Shown here: piece after piece, positions 45,301 through 57,300 of the stretch
Layout: each line of letters begins with the position of its first letter
How positions within the stretch are numbered: the first letter of the stretch is position 1
DNA from: Symsagittifera roscoffensis
Lineage: Eukaryota; Xenacoelomorpha; Acoela; Convolutidae
DNA: 64,000 bases
Direction of reading: 5' to 3'
NCBI RefSeq assembly: GCF_963678635.1
Contig: NC_087066.1
Location: 26,937,453 to 27,001,452 of the forward strand
Notes under the pieces: model-generated
Databases searched by the model: none
What the model was told of the DNA's origin: nothing
What the model saw: the letters and a program-made list of their open reading frames with translations, nothing else
Made by a program: the position numbers and the translations under genes

Positions 45301-48300
45301 AAATCTGAAATAACAAAATTAAAACTTAGGCGACAATCATAGCGAAGTAGGCCAGCTGGTAAACAATTTTTGTAGAAAATTGACTATAAAAGCTAAAAAA
45401 AAATCGTTTAAAGCTTAAAAAGAAAATAGCAAATTTTTTTTGAATTTTCAAGTTTTGATTCCCAAATTGGCGCTGAAAACTCCAAAAACTAACTTTAGTC
45501 AACTAAAACTAAGTTTTCACGGCTTAAATTAAGCATAAATAAGCTATTTTAATCCTGCACGCTCACCTTATTGGCTTGCAATTAGACCATAAATCAAAAA
45601 TTTCAAACTAGTTTTTTTTCCATGAGAAAAATTTTTAACAACTTTCAAGGTCGTTCGAATCAAGACTATAAGGGCTTCAAAATGATATATCACTCGATCC
45701 ATCCGATAATTATTTGGGGTACCTGGTTTTTCGTGGAAAACAAAAAAAAACGAATCCAAAGTTCCTCCCTATTTTCAAATAATAGGAACAAAAAACAGCT
45801 ATTCGATTGTACATCGTCGCAATTAAAACCCTCTGGAGCCAACCAAAGTCGACCTCTGGTACCGTTTTTTTTAAATTGCTATCTTTACATATGCGAAGTT
45901 TTTGTCCGAAATAGAAATTGTACGCAGAGGCGATACAAAGATATACACAGAGGCGAAGCTGAGCTTCACACCACTTGCGATTCAAATACGAATGTTATGA
46001 AAATCAAACGGAAAAAAATTCATAACATCGTTTTTGTCAATCAAAATTGCAGCAAAAGCCCAAAAATATCCGGAAATTGCCTGCGCCATTAGAAACTCTA
46101 CCAAGAGCCTTGGGAATGCTATAGAGAGGCCATATTTTCAAAAAAAAAGTCCTTTCTGCGGAACAAAGCAGACAAAAATAAGCAAACAGACAAAAATTTC
46201 TATTTACAAGAAAAACAAGTCTTAACTAGAATCGACCGGGGTTTTTTTGTCTCAAATATGGGGTTTACAGCAACTTGGATTAAAGCTGAACCATCGAGCT
46301 ACGGGATCTAAGCCGAAAAAAATGAACAGACAAAATCTTTGCCATCTCAAGCAGTTGTTTTATCTCTACGGCAGATGGCTGATTGTATTTGAATTAACAA
46401 TTACCAAGCGGTAAAAAAAGCCGAACAAACCTGAGCAGAAGCCCTTCATGCCGAAAAGAAAATCAAAAAAATTCTGAACTTACAAAAAAAATGTCAAGTC
46501 CCTTTACCCGTCAGAGCACACACACACACACACGAGCATAATAACTTTTCTCGGACGTAACGACGCAATAAGTCGATATTAATTGTGCCGAAATTTATTG
46601 AGCCATAAAAAAGACGAAAAAAAATGAAAACAAGATGAAAGTTTAACAAATCGAGCTGGTTAAGTTACAACCAATGTGAAAAGCAAATCTCAATTCCGCC
46701 GGATTTTTAAAATGCTAAAAACAACTGCAGTTAAAATGGTTACAGCTAAAATAAACTATTCTTAGATGGGTCAACTAAGCCGAAAAAAACATAAGCAGAC
46801 AAATAATAGGCCGAAATTTAACTGAACCGGAAGGTTTAAAAAAAACTGGTCCTGGTCACATTCGAATCCAGCGCCTTTGCCGTCCCAGGCGTATCCATTA
46901 CCACCAGGCTAAGCGTGCAAGATACACTACAAATTTTGAATTCATTATGAAACCAGGGTACAACAGGTTGAATGAGTCCTGTGGACAAATTTGATTACGG
47001 GGGAGGGGGAGTCTGGTACCCATTTGCAAGACCCTTGCTTTCGCAAGGGTAATGAAGGAGAGTCAAGCATTTACAAATTGGCAGCAAAAAAAACAGCCAG
47101 TTAAATTTTTTACAGAAAATTTATAAAAAATCTTGCCCCCAAATGGGATCGGTTCTAAGACCGCCAGATGACAGTGAAAATTCTCTACCAGTAGCGCTAT
47201 ATCGGCTGTTTTCCAACACTAGCCACCAATAAAATCAAAACTTGTAGAAAAATTCCGATGCTAAATTTCTCTGCAGCAAAAAGCCAACTGCTCGTGAAAC
47301 CAACTTATGAAAACTGAGTTAGATAAAGTTTTAAGGGAAATGATGCAATCAGATACAGTCATAATTTCAAACGATTAGATTATTACAAGAATGAAAAACT
47401 AACACAAGGCTTCATTCATTGATTTCTTGTGACTGAAAAGCAATAAAAAACTAATTGAAAATTAAAAAGCAAAAAAAAATGGATTTGAAATATACGGGAA
47501 AACATAGCCAACAGATGAGGAAAAAAACGGTGACAAACTCAATTACCGAAAAAATATATTAAAAAATTTTGAACTATTTTAAACTTTTGAAGAAAAAAAA
47601 ACATTTTAGGTTGAGTTTCATAATTGTTTATTATCCGTATTTTTCTAAATTTATGCCGTTCAGAGACAACTGAATCAATAGTTTAATTTTTCATTCAGCT
47701 GAAACTTCAGAAAATGAAAAATCAAGTCCATTTTCTTAACTTAAGTTAACAAGGTTTTCCCTGACCTTGGCACTTTTGCTGCTCGATAGTGGAAATACAC
47801 ACCTTTTCAAAAGTAAATGAACAAAATTTCAAAATAAAACGAAAGACCGCGATAAACCAAATCAAAACTCAATAAATCATCACGATAAAAAAATTCAATA
47901 AAAAAATCAGTTCGTTCTTCAGCACGCAATTACTTAAATTATCAGAAAATCCCGTCTGGTGGTGACAAAGCCGACGAAAAATAAGAAGATACACAATAGG
48001 CCATAAATTATTCATTCAAACTAAAAAAACTCAACTAGCAAAAAAACACCTGGCCAGATTTTAACCCTCAATCTCTGCAGACTCTGCCTCTTCGCCAAAT
48101 ACGCAAATAAATATACTTTAAATCAAGTCACAAATAATTCAGTTTTTGTGATGAACAAGTTGCTACAATAAAAAAGTTTAAGTTCCAATTTGAAAGCAAT
48201 TTCTGATCGAAGCTTTAAAAAATCTGAACAGAAGTGTAGGACTTTGATAGAAAAAATTCATTGGACGTAAGACAAGCTTTGCCAGCTGTAAGACAAGCTT

Positions 48301-51300
48301 TAGTTGTTCGACGCAAAATGCAGTTCGAGTGTGATGTCTGCAACCATAAAAATTACTGACTTACTTTGTGTTTTTGTTTTTGAAAACATCAACATTCGAA
48401 TTTCACAAAAAAAAACAGAACAATTTTCGATTAATACTGATAAAAGTAACCCAAGCTGAGAGCACTGGTTCGAAGTTTCAATTTTTTATCGCTGACAATA
48501 CTTAAAAACAACATGAAAATCCGTTTTCAAATTCAGAAGTAGTTAGTTTATTTTTCGCGCCATTTCCGCTTTCGCCTATAAAAAAAACGAAGAAAAAAAC
48601 TTAACTTCACTACGTTCGTTTCATTGAGACTTCAAAACTATTTCGATCAATTTTTGGTACTTCTCAATCAACTTCAAGGTTCAATCAGAGGCGAAGCAGA
48701 GGTTTCCATTACTTTCGTAATTACTAAATCGCAAATGAAAAAAAAAATTTGGAAAAAATTTCAGAAAATCATTCGAGAACCACCACTAGCAGCATTAAAT
48801 AAGCACTTAGTATTTACCGAACGGACACTAAGTCGACAATACATGGGTACACGAACATCCAGCCGAAAACAAAAAATATGCCATATGAAATTTTTGTCAT
48901 AAAAACTAAGAAGATATTAAAACTTTTACACCACAAATTACCTGAATTAAATTTTTGATTTTCAAACGACACAAAATCAGTTGACTAAGCTGATACAACA
49001 TAAGCCCAAACCAGTTGTGTCGATTGAAGCTTGTAAATGAAAAAAAAAGGAAAATATACAAAGTCAGGGCAGCAAAGTTAAATAATAGGCGTAAATTAAG
49101 AACACTTGCAATTACAATGAAAACTGTTTACAGCTCATTAAACATCCATGAGGTGGCAGTTAATCAGAAAAAACATAAGCAACCGAATAAAAACTCGACA
49201 ATTCAAATTCTCACGGAAAACAAATTCATCTAAAACAATGTCCGACCGAGACTCGAACCCCGCACTATAGATCAAGTGAGAAGGAGCCTGGAAGCCGTTA
49301 AGGTTCAATGATAAAGCAAATTCAATTTCTTACAGATGAGTAAAAATTGTTCTCGGATCATTTTGTGCTACTCGCACCGCAACGGACTCTCCTTGTTGAG
49401 TTTAGAACATACAAAATTTCGTAACACTTGATCTCGCAAATATAATTCATAAATTCCCGAGTATTTTATGGACCTCAATTACCGAGCACCTTGAAACAGA
49501 TTGCTAACGCCTAGAAAAAATTGCCTAATGTATACTTTATAAAAGCCAAAACAAAATATCCTCAAACATGCCTTTTGCAAAAAAAAACCGGCCGAATTAT
49601 CCGATAATAGATCTATCAGTTCATTTATCTCGACTTCACTCGACCAAGAGATCAATATGTTCACAACATTCTATTTCGTACTGTCTCGATTAACCTTTTC
49701 TTATCAGTTCATAAATTATAACATCCTAAAGTTTGAAAAAAATATTCCGAAAAATGAAAATTTCTTCATTGGAATAAATAAAACTATATACAGTTGGCCA
49801 ATGAAAGCCAAAACTGATTTACAATCTGTCGAGCTATTGTAACCGACAACTCTTGCCTGAAAAGTGTTGCACCCGAATAGCAACTATAAAATTTTTCATG
49901 ATTGGATAAGGGCTTGTTTTACCTTTTGTCGCCCCAGTTGGGGTAAAAGCCACTTTGCGACATTTGAAAGATATTGTTACTTTATTCATTTCATGCGTAA
50001 AAAAAATCTAGAGGCATAACATGCATATATCAAGTTTAGGGTGAATATTCCGTGCTTGTTGATTACTTCATAGGTTAGAAGGCTACTAATGTCAAAATTG
50101 TTAATTTTCAAAGTCAAACCTTCCATCTGCTGGTGAATCTCCAGAAACTCTGCATTCTGTGAGTCGAAAGTTAGTTGAACATCCTCAAAACTATCTGACT
50201 TCCCCTCAGTCATTGTCCAGTCGATATTTGTTTCTTGGTCAAATCTTTCACCAGTGTCATTGTCAAATATTGGCTCTTCTTTACGTGGGAAGGTAACGTG
50301 CAGGAACTTGACATCGTCATTTTCTACCGTCGCATCAATTTTGATATCCAATTCACTTCCAAGTTCCTTTTCCCCTAAGTTTTGGTCATCTGTCAGGTCA
50401 AAAAGAGGCGCTCCCGTTTTTATTTTGTTAGCCGACAAAACATCTTCTTCGACGAAGGGTTGCTCGCAATACTTGGTATCAACTTCGTGAATGTTCGCTT
50501 TATCTAGTATGGATTTCTCAGTTTCGTCATCTGCTTGTTCGTCCGTAATTAATGGAAGAACTAAAATATTTTCATCTGAAACAGTTTCTTCAATCTGATG
50601 TACGTTGCTGGGAACATGGGTTCGATCCTCACTCTCGTCTAATTTATTTAAGCCATGCAGTGTTTCATCAGCTAAAACTGTTTTATCAGGTGTCTCTGGT
50701 TCGATTTCAGAAAGAGCTTCCATTTGATTATCTTCCTCTTTCAGTGTGCTGACTGTTATTTCGGATTGCATTTTGTCTGGCTCCATCTCTGAGTTAAATT
50801 CTTCATTCTGCGAGTCGACTGTAAGTTTCACATTCTCAAAACTATCAGACATACCTTCTGTTATTATCCAGCCAACATTTGTTTCATCGGCAAAACTTTC
50901 ATCAGTGTCATTGTCAAATATTGGCTCTTCTTTACGTGGCAAGGTAACGTGCAGGAACTTGACATCGTCATTTTCTACCGTCGCGTCAATTTTGATATCC
51001 AATTCACTTCCAAGTTCCTTTTCCCCTAAGTTTTGGTCATCTGTCAGGTCAAAAAGAGGCGCTTCCGTTTTTATTTTGTTAGCCGACAAAACATCTTCTT
51101 CGACGAAGGGTTGCTCGCAATACTTGGTATCAACTTCGTGAACATTCGCTTTATCTAGTTTCAATTTTTCAATTTCGTCTTCTGCTTTTTCGTCCTTGTT
51201 TGAAAGAAAAACTGAAACTTTTTCCTCCGAAATAATTGCATCAACCTCATGCACCTTGCTGGGAACATTGCTTCGATCTTCAATATCCCCTAATTTATCC

Positions 51301-54300
51301 AAATCAGCCGATTTTTCTAGGTATGTGAAAGTTTCAGCGAGTTTCTCGGGTTGAATTTCATTAACGGCCGCTTCTACTTGATAATCATTTTCGTTCACAA
51401 TGTTAACCTTTAGTTCGGTTTGCGTTTTCTTTGCTTTAGTCATCTCGTGAGGGATGAATTCCACTTCAGACTCTTCAAATTTCACACTTTCAACCGTTTG
51501 CATATTTTCGGGTTCTTTCGTCTCTACAGTTGGATCTAGTTCGTTCACAGTTGAGATGGCTTTAGCGTTGACTGGTTTTAGTGAGCTTTCAGATAACGAT
51601 TCCCCAGGAGACGAAACATCATCCAATGGTTCCAGTTTCTTACTGTCTCCAGGTTCAACAACATTTTCTATCTTTTCTGTTCTATTTGTTTGGAGTGAAA
51701 ACTCCGGCTCTTCAAGTTCATTCATGATAAGATCGGTTTCTGGGAATTCAGTTCCAATTTCCTCGAATTCGGAGAGAATTTCAGACGAATCCGAGCCGGT
51801 AGTAGAACGGACCTGGATTTCGTAAAATAATTTCTCCGCTTTCCTGCTTCTACCTTCATTTTTAGCTTCTGAAATCTCAGCGAAACTTTCTTCGGCAGAT
51901 TTTACATTTTCGATATCTTCAGTGACATTCTTGAAGGTTTCTGTGTGTTGTTTGACAAAATTGACATCTAAGTCTTTGACCAGATCTTCATTGCCAAAAT
52001 TTTGTTCTTTTTCGAAGTTCTCTTGAATTGTTTGAGTTTGCGGATCATTCAGAAGATCGGTTTGTTCTGGAAAATTTGCCTCCTTCAAAGGTCTGGTTTC
52101 AACTACAGGCTGATCGGTATTAAGATTTTCAAAGTTTTCTGTTTCTTCATTGTCATCAACTTCTAATACATCAGCTTCAATAGACATCTCAGCCGATACT
52201 TTTTTAGTGAGTTCACTTTCTAGCTCATCAAATACATTATTAGTATGAGTCATTTCAACTGTAAGATCTGGCAATTCTACTGCTTCTTTTTCTGACGTAG
52301 CGATTCTCGCAATATCTCCACACTTTTCAATATGTTCAATCTCGTTAACTTTTTCTTTGTTATCTGATCCACCATTTACTGGGTCAACTTGAACGGCAAT
52401 TGAATTGATTTCTGCTACATCAAAACTTTCAGCTGAATTATCGTTGAACATTACTTCATCTTCATTTTCATTAGAGCTAGGTATCTTTTCAAACTGTTCT
52501 TCTTCAATAGATGCATCATTGGTCAAATCGACAAAATTGTGCTCAATGTTTGTGAAATGCTCAGTGATGGTTTCATCCGCTGCGTCTTCACACTGATTCG
52601 AAGCAGCAAAAGCGACCCCTTCGGAAAGCATGGAAGGTTTAACTTTTTCTGCAATTGAAAGATTATCTCTTTCATGGTCCTTTTTCAGATCGCTTTCTTC
52701 GCAATGCACAACGCACGAAGTCTCGTCAGGCATTAACAAATGTTCCTCCACTGAAAGAAGTTTGAGTGAAAATTGATTCACATCCCCTTCATTCATTTCA
52801 GGTTCAAGGGCTGTTATTTCATCTGGATTTTCATTCAAGCTCACTTCCATATTGGGATCCCAGCTTTGGATCCAAGTTGGATTTTCAAGATCAACTTTCT
52901 CATCCACAAGGTCATCAATTTGACCTTCATAGTGCACGTCGATGTAATACTTGTCTTCATGGTCGGGTTCATGACTTATCGGAACTGCGCCCAAATCTTC
53001 GATTTCCTCAACTGGTGACGGCAAATCGGGTTCACAGGGTTTGAACACCTCGACTGTTTCGACCGGTGAAATTTCCACGAACGGTTTCTCTTCTGATTCC
53101 CCTGAGTTATGTTCTACGCTTGAGTCTTCCGCTTTCCCAAATGGGGGTTTTTCGTCGGTTTCAGTCGTTGGGTGGGTGATTTGAGATGTGAACTCATTTG
53201 GATGTTGGATTTGGAAATGAAGTGGGAAGGATGGGAGGACAGGATGAAAAGCAGAACCCGCAACCGATACTACAGAGGATTGTGGGCTTAGTTGATCACA
53301 ATCTAAACATGCGTTTATGGAAACGGTTATCACATCCCACACCTAGCATGCAAAGGGTTAAATGGGATAAAAACGATTAATTTGATGTTCGTTTGAAACA
53401 ATTATTGAACATAGAAGCAGTTATGATGATATATACTGAAAGATGACAGCCGGGAATGGACTTTGAAAATTTAGCATCATAGACTCTACGCCTAGTATTT
53501 GAGTGACGGCAAGTCACATTCAAGTCAAAAATACTGAAAAAACTTTTACAATTAAGAACTCACGCGAGATAAGCTTACCTTGATCTGCATCTGGTTGTTT
53601 CTCTGAAACAACGAAACACGGATAATTTATCTCAAGATTGAATACAAACCAACGAAAGATTTATCCACAAATTATCGCTTTCCACCTAAAAAATACATTT
53701 CAAAAACCCAAACAAGGATAGCCGGTTACTGTGCAAGTAGCACAGAATGTTCCGACCAGTCTTAAAAAAAAAAAAATTTCAAATTGTTGTCGTTTTTTTT
53801 CTGCATGTTGTGAAAAAATTCTGACCAAAAAATAGAACTTAGGCATATTTGAGAGTCATAGAAAAATAGGTCAATTGGGAAACCGTTTTTGAAGAAAAAT
53901 GACTAGAAAAACGAAAATAATAAATTTTGAAAAAATTTTTGATTCCGAAAATTGCGATTTAAAACTCCAAAAACTACTACCTTTACTTGAGTAAAACTAA
54001 GTTTTCGCGGCTTAAATTAAGCTTTAATAAGCTAATGCAATTACGAAATACCTCACTAATTAACTCGAAAATAAACCAAAAATCAATTATTTCAGATTCA
54101 TCAAATAATCGGAACAAAAAAACAGCAGTTCGATTGTACATCATCGCAACCAAAACCATCTGGAGTCAACCAAAGGCGATTTCCTCTGGTACCGTTTTTC
54201 AAAATTCCTATCTTTACATATGCTTCGGGCTTTTTCCGAAAGAGAAATTTTTTAATGTGGTTCGAATCACGACTGAAAAGGCTTTAATATGATATATCAC

Positions 54301-57300
54301 TCAACCCTGTCCGATGAATATTTGTGGTAGCTGATTTTGCGTGGAAAACAAAAGAAAAAGAAACTAAAACACACCCGAATACAAGGTTCCTCCCCATTTT
54401 CAATGGTCGAAACAATAACACATTGACTTGGATTCTATCCAGCCGAACAAGCATTTCAAGGTTTGCACAGTAATGTAGCTGCACTTCCCAAGCACAAGCA
54501 ACAATTGGCAACAAGGAGCACTAAAATCGAAAAAAAAACTTAAAAAAAAAACCAAAGCATATGTATTTAGAAGTTAAACCTGCCGCGCCCTTGGCAATTT
54601 CCGAATTTCGAAGAAAAAAAAAACATCAAAACTTTCAATGAAACTCAAAATTTAAAATATTTGTTTTCTGAATTTCAACAATCATCAATTTGAAATTCAA
54701 TAATCTTTCATGATTTGAACTTTTTTCATAAACCTAACTCAATTAGAGAAAACTGGGTCAATATGTAATTTTTTTAATCCTCTGGGAAATCTTTATATTT
54801 CAATCCATTTTCGAACCTTATTGACAATCACATTTTCCCCGCCAATTGACCTTCCATAAATGGAGAGTGTCCATTTGCTTTTAGCAAATCAATTTACCAG
54901 ATCGAAGAAAAAATACTTCAAGGACACCAATTTAAGAAAAGTAGTAAAGCAAATCGAAAAATTCATATCTGCACGGATTGTACAGCAAAACTTTATTGTG
55001 TTGCTACAACTCAATTTCTGCTATATTGACTTCCGTTTTGCGCAAAAATAATTTACCGCTTACCAACGCCTAACGATTCTGATAGGTTGAAAATTTCCGT
55101 CATTGGTACTCTTAATCATGAGAATATCTACCCCTTTCAACTGCCTGGACAAATCAAACATAGCCAACAGAAAGTTGGAAAAGAACCAATGCTCACAAGT
55201 TAACAGAAAACACTGACTTGTTTTTTACCCTTTTAACACTTTTAAAATATATAGCCTAGAAGCTCTTTGAAATTCGAGAAGACTTTATGATTGACACTTT
55301 TTTTGATAAAATGAACAGTTGCTTCGCGCCACTTGTGATACCACATACAAAAAACGTTGCAAACTAGCAGACAGTAGAGAAAAAGAAGAGCCACTAAATA
55401 AGCCCAAAATAAAAAAACAGAAAAAATCAAAACTGACAAAATTTCAAAATAGTGTCTGGTAAGATGTTCTATTTGCGGGAAAAAAACACCCAAAACACAA
55501 TCGGCCGCGTTTAATACAAATTCGAGAACAATTATCGAGCTGCATCTAGTCGAGAAAATTTGGGTAAAATCCCGAGGAACCGAAAACAATATTGTTGTGA
55601 TAAAAACTTCGAACTGAAACTTTTAAGATGTCCCAAAAACTGTGCAAGGAAATGGAAAAACTTCAAACTTTGAATTTCAGAGAATCAAAAATATAAGGAA
55701 TTAAAGCTGTTTGAATATCAAAAAATAATTTATGATTGATTTTTTTGATAATATTAAGATAAAATAACCCAATTTGAGAACACTGGATCTTATGGTATTT
55801 TTTTTTCGCGGGGAATACTGTAAATAAAAACCCACTTTCTCAACTAGACGTCGATCACGTAATTTGAGACCTTTATAATCTTGCTGTTCGATAGTGGAGT
55901 TCCCCTACCTTTTAAAAAAGGAAATTAACTGAACATAAAAAGAAATCAAAAGTCAATCCGCAGAAAATCAAATTTGTGTTGTTGACTCTTGAAAAAAAAT
56001 AATCAAGACTTATATAGGGCAATAAAATGGAAAAAGGTACAAGTATGACAGCACAAAAGTTCATGCCATACCGTCGGGAGAAGCATCCACTCGCTGCTCA
56101 TCCATAGAAGAGTCCGCCACTTTGGGCTTTGGGACTTCTGTGATCCCTGCAAATCCAACTCCCGCTGACATCAGGCTCGGATCCTCTTTTTCTTTCAAGT
56201 TTGAGTCATCGTCAATGGACTGCGGAATAACTGCTGACTTTGCAACCTCTGCTGAAGCCATGTCTTTTTTGGTAAGTTTATCGTCATCGTCAATCACTTT
56301 TGCCGACGTTTGTGGCTCCTCGGAATTTAGGTTCTTCAATACAGGTTCCTCGTGAGGTTCCAAAGCAGTCTGGCTACCCTTCAGGATTGGTTGGAAGCTT
56401 TCCAGCTTGGACGTTGGTTCATTTGGATCGACCGGTGTTATTATTGGCTGAAACTTTTCAATGCTGTCAATGACATTCGGTTCTTCGTTTCCATCGGAGG
56501 TATCACTCATGCTTCTTTCGTCATCATCGACTTGTTGAATCGGATAATCGGTCAATGGAATTTTGAGACCCCTAGGCCTTTCCGTAGTCTCATCCTTTGC
56601 TTTCGTTTTTTCCGGAGTTTGTGGTAGCTCATCTAACTTTTGATCCTCAACGCATTTGTCAGTCTCCGTAACACGCTGGGGCGTTACTTCAGCTAGAGAA
56701 GTGAATTTTTCAGTTTTTATGGCTTCCTTACTGGGAATCTTATGAGATTCTTTCTCAACCTGCAGATCCTTAACCTCCTCCGGTTTGCCATCGGCGTCGA
56801 CAGGTCTTATTTTACTCAGAATTAATGATTCAGGATCAAGCTTGGTTAAATCGGATAAATCATTTTCCATCGTTTTGTCAGCTGGTTTTATCTTCTTTTC
56901 TCTTTTCGGTAAAACCTCCAAAACTTCCTCGGATTGGTCAGTTTCCATTGGGACAACTTTATTTAGATCTTGTTCAGCGTCATCTGGCCTTTCATCGCGT
57001 ACTGGAATTACTTCTTGCTCCAGTTTCTCTCTCAGTTGTACCGGTATATTTTCATGAACTAAATCTTGGGACACCTCTGGTTGCGTCAACTCATTGTTAT
57101 TCGGCGACACCCGCGATACAACTGTCAACGGCTCACCTTTTGTCAAATCCCTTATGTCATCTTTTGCAGACGAGGATGTCTTGATTGCATCTTCTAACGA
57201 CATGGGCTCAATGCCAGCTTTGAAGTCGTTGGAATTATCAAGTCCGTGGCCATCTTCCTGTGGCAAAACATGTGACACCGTCGACATTGGTTGAGTTCTA

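Larger units (their letters stand above)
43496..50119 (-). other. 6.6 kb intron between w3 and w4
   Basis: The longest intron of the window. Holds family A, B and C copies, at least three SINE copies and the CA microsatellite; 47000-47500 and 49400-49980 show nothing recognisable. The stronger alternative acceptor of the giant exon lies at 43557. Confidence 0.75.
53603..56071 (-). other. 2.5 kb intron between w1 and the microexon
   Basis: Family B copy 3, two family A parts and a diverged family C block. 54430-55150 is AT-rich with weak family A likeness near 54700. Confidence 0.75.

Noticed and set aside
45622-46092. Plus-strand open frame of 156 codons
   Set aside because: Runs through family B and family C repeat sequence; the same repeat elsewhere is not open, so it is chance.
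46514-46534. CRISPR or other direct-repeat array
   Set aside because: It is a simple CA microsatellite; no spaced direct repeats with unique spacers occur in the window.
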